Below the pieces are notes generated by a model. It was not told the origin of the DNA and did not search any database. It saw only the letters and a list, made by a program, of their open reading frames with translations. This document shows positions 15,325-15,495 of a stretch of 15,495 bases of DNA, piece by piece (within the stretch, counting starts at the first letter, position 1; every line of letters starts with the position of its first letter). Source of the stretch: Planctomycetota bacterium. GTDB taxonomy: Bacteria; Planctomycetota; Phycisphaerae; WQYP01. The stretch lies in NCBI GenBank assembly GCA_021852225.1, contig JAJZOA010000097.1:1-15495 (forward strand), written 5' to 3'. Both the position numbers and the translations under genes were made by a program.

Positions 15325-15495
15325 CTATGACCTGATGTCTATCCACAAACTGAAGCGCTGTGTCACGGCGTCACGGGTCTGCCAAATTTTCAGGCGGCCG
15401 TTGTAAAGCTGAATTTCCAGCAGGTTTGTCGTAGATCGCTCTGATGCAATGCTTCCATTGCCAGCATTCATTCGGCGCCGGTTTGCTTTCCTGGC
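15325..15495 (-). CDS. Possible C-terminal end of a gene running in from the right edge
   Basis: One - strand frame is open from the window edge to TAG at 15325-15327, giving 56 residues that end LYNGRLKIWQTRDAVTQ followed by a Phe/Trp-containing tail. The other two - strand frames stop within this stretch. The composition is plausible for a protein end, but the frame is short, Arg-rich at its beginning and has no motif I recognise. If real it would lie just upstream of the GH27 gene on the same strand, about 98 nt away. It may equally be non-coding. Confidence 0.22.
   Translation of the reverse strand, partial: ARKANRRRMNAGNGSIASERSTTNLLEIQLYNGRLKIWQTRDAVTQRFSLWIDIRS

Noticed and set aside
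1..15495. CRISPR arrays, tRNA, rRNA, transposases, phage or defence genes
   Set aside because: None found by reading both strands; no regularly spaced repeats of 20 bp or more and no recognisable RNA gene.

Overview
The window looks like chromosomal DNA from a moderately GC-rich bacterium, most likely a planctomycete of the Phycisphaerae type. The pointers are a C-terminal H-X9-DG tail at the left edge (a family greatly expanded in Planctomycetota), large secreted glycoside hydrolases of families GH78 and GH27 with accessory carbohydrate-binding domains, a Tat-type signal peptide on one of them, and a 9-bp-periodic intergenic repeat of a kind I recall from many environmental genomes. This placement is inference: there is no rRNA or other marker gene in the window.

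Layout. (1) 1-329: degraded or frame-broken end of a prepilin-like H-X9-DG protein, + strand. (2) 330-894: gene-poor spacer with a 9-bp stem-loop and a short 9-bp tandem array. (3) 895-3432, - strand: compact rfbB-rfbA-rfbC block (3-nt gaps) making the dTDP-sugar intermediates of the dTDP-L-rhamnose pathway; the final reductase gene rfbD is not present. (4) 3433-3840: spacer with a stem-loop just ahead of the next gene. (5) 3841-7060, + strand: glutamate dehydrogenase family enzyme, 12-helix MFS transporter and PurN, joined by two ATGA stop/start overlaps. (6) 7061-9077, + strand: a FIST-domain sensory protein followed by a CYTH-domain protein, with a TATAAT-type promoter in front. (7) 9332-12751, + strand: a large exported GH78 alpha-L-rhamnosidase. 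(8) 13178-15227, - strand and convergent with GH78: a Tat-exported GH27 alpha-galactosidase with an NPCBM-like and a putative Ig-like domain, broken by a one-base frameshift. (9) 15228-15495: upstream region with a stem-loop and possibly the end of another gene.

How it fits together. Two themes are visible: carbohydrate work (making activated rhamnose precursors; cleaving terminal rhamnose and galactose from external glycans) and core nitrogen/one-carbon metabolism (amino-acid dehydrogenase, transporter, purine formyltransferase). No CRISPR array, tRNA, rRNA, transposase or phage gene was seen. I do not see a convincing new biological system. The most rewarding items are the GH27 frameshift, which puts the acid/base aspartate outside both apparent reading frames, the FIST-CYTH gene pair, the translationally coupled gdh-MFS-purN trio, and the 9-bp-periodic intergenic repeat.
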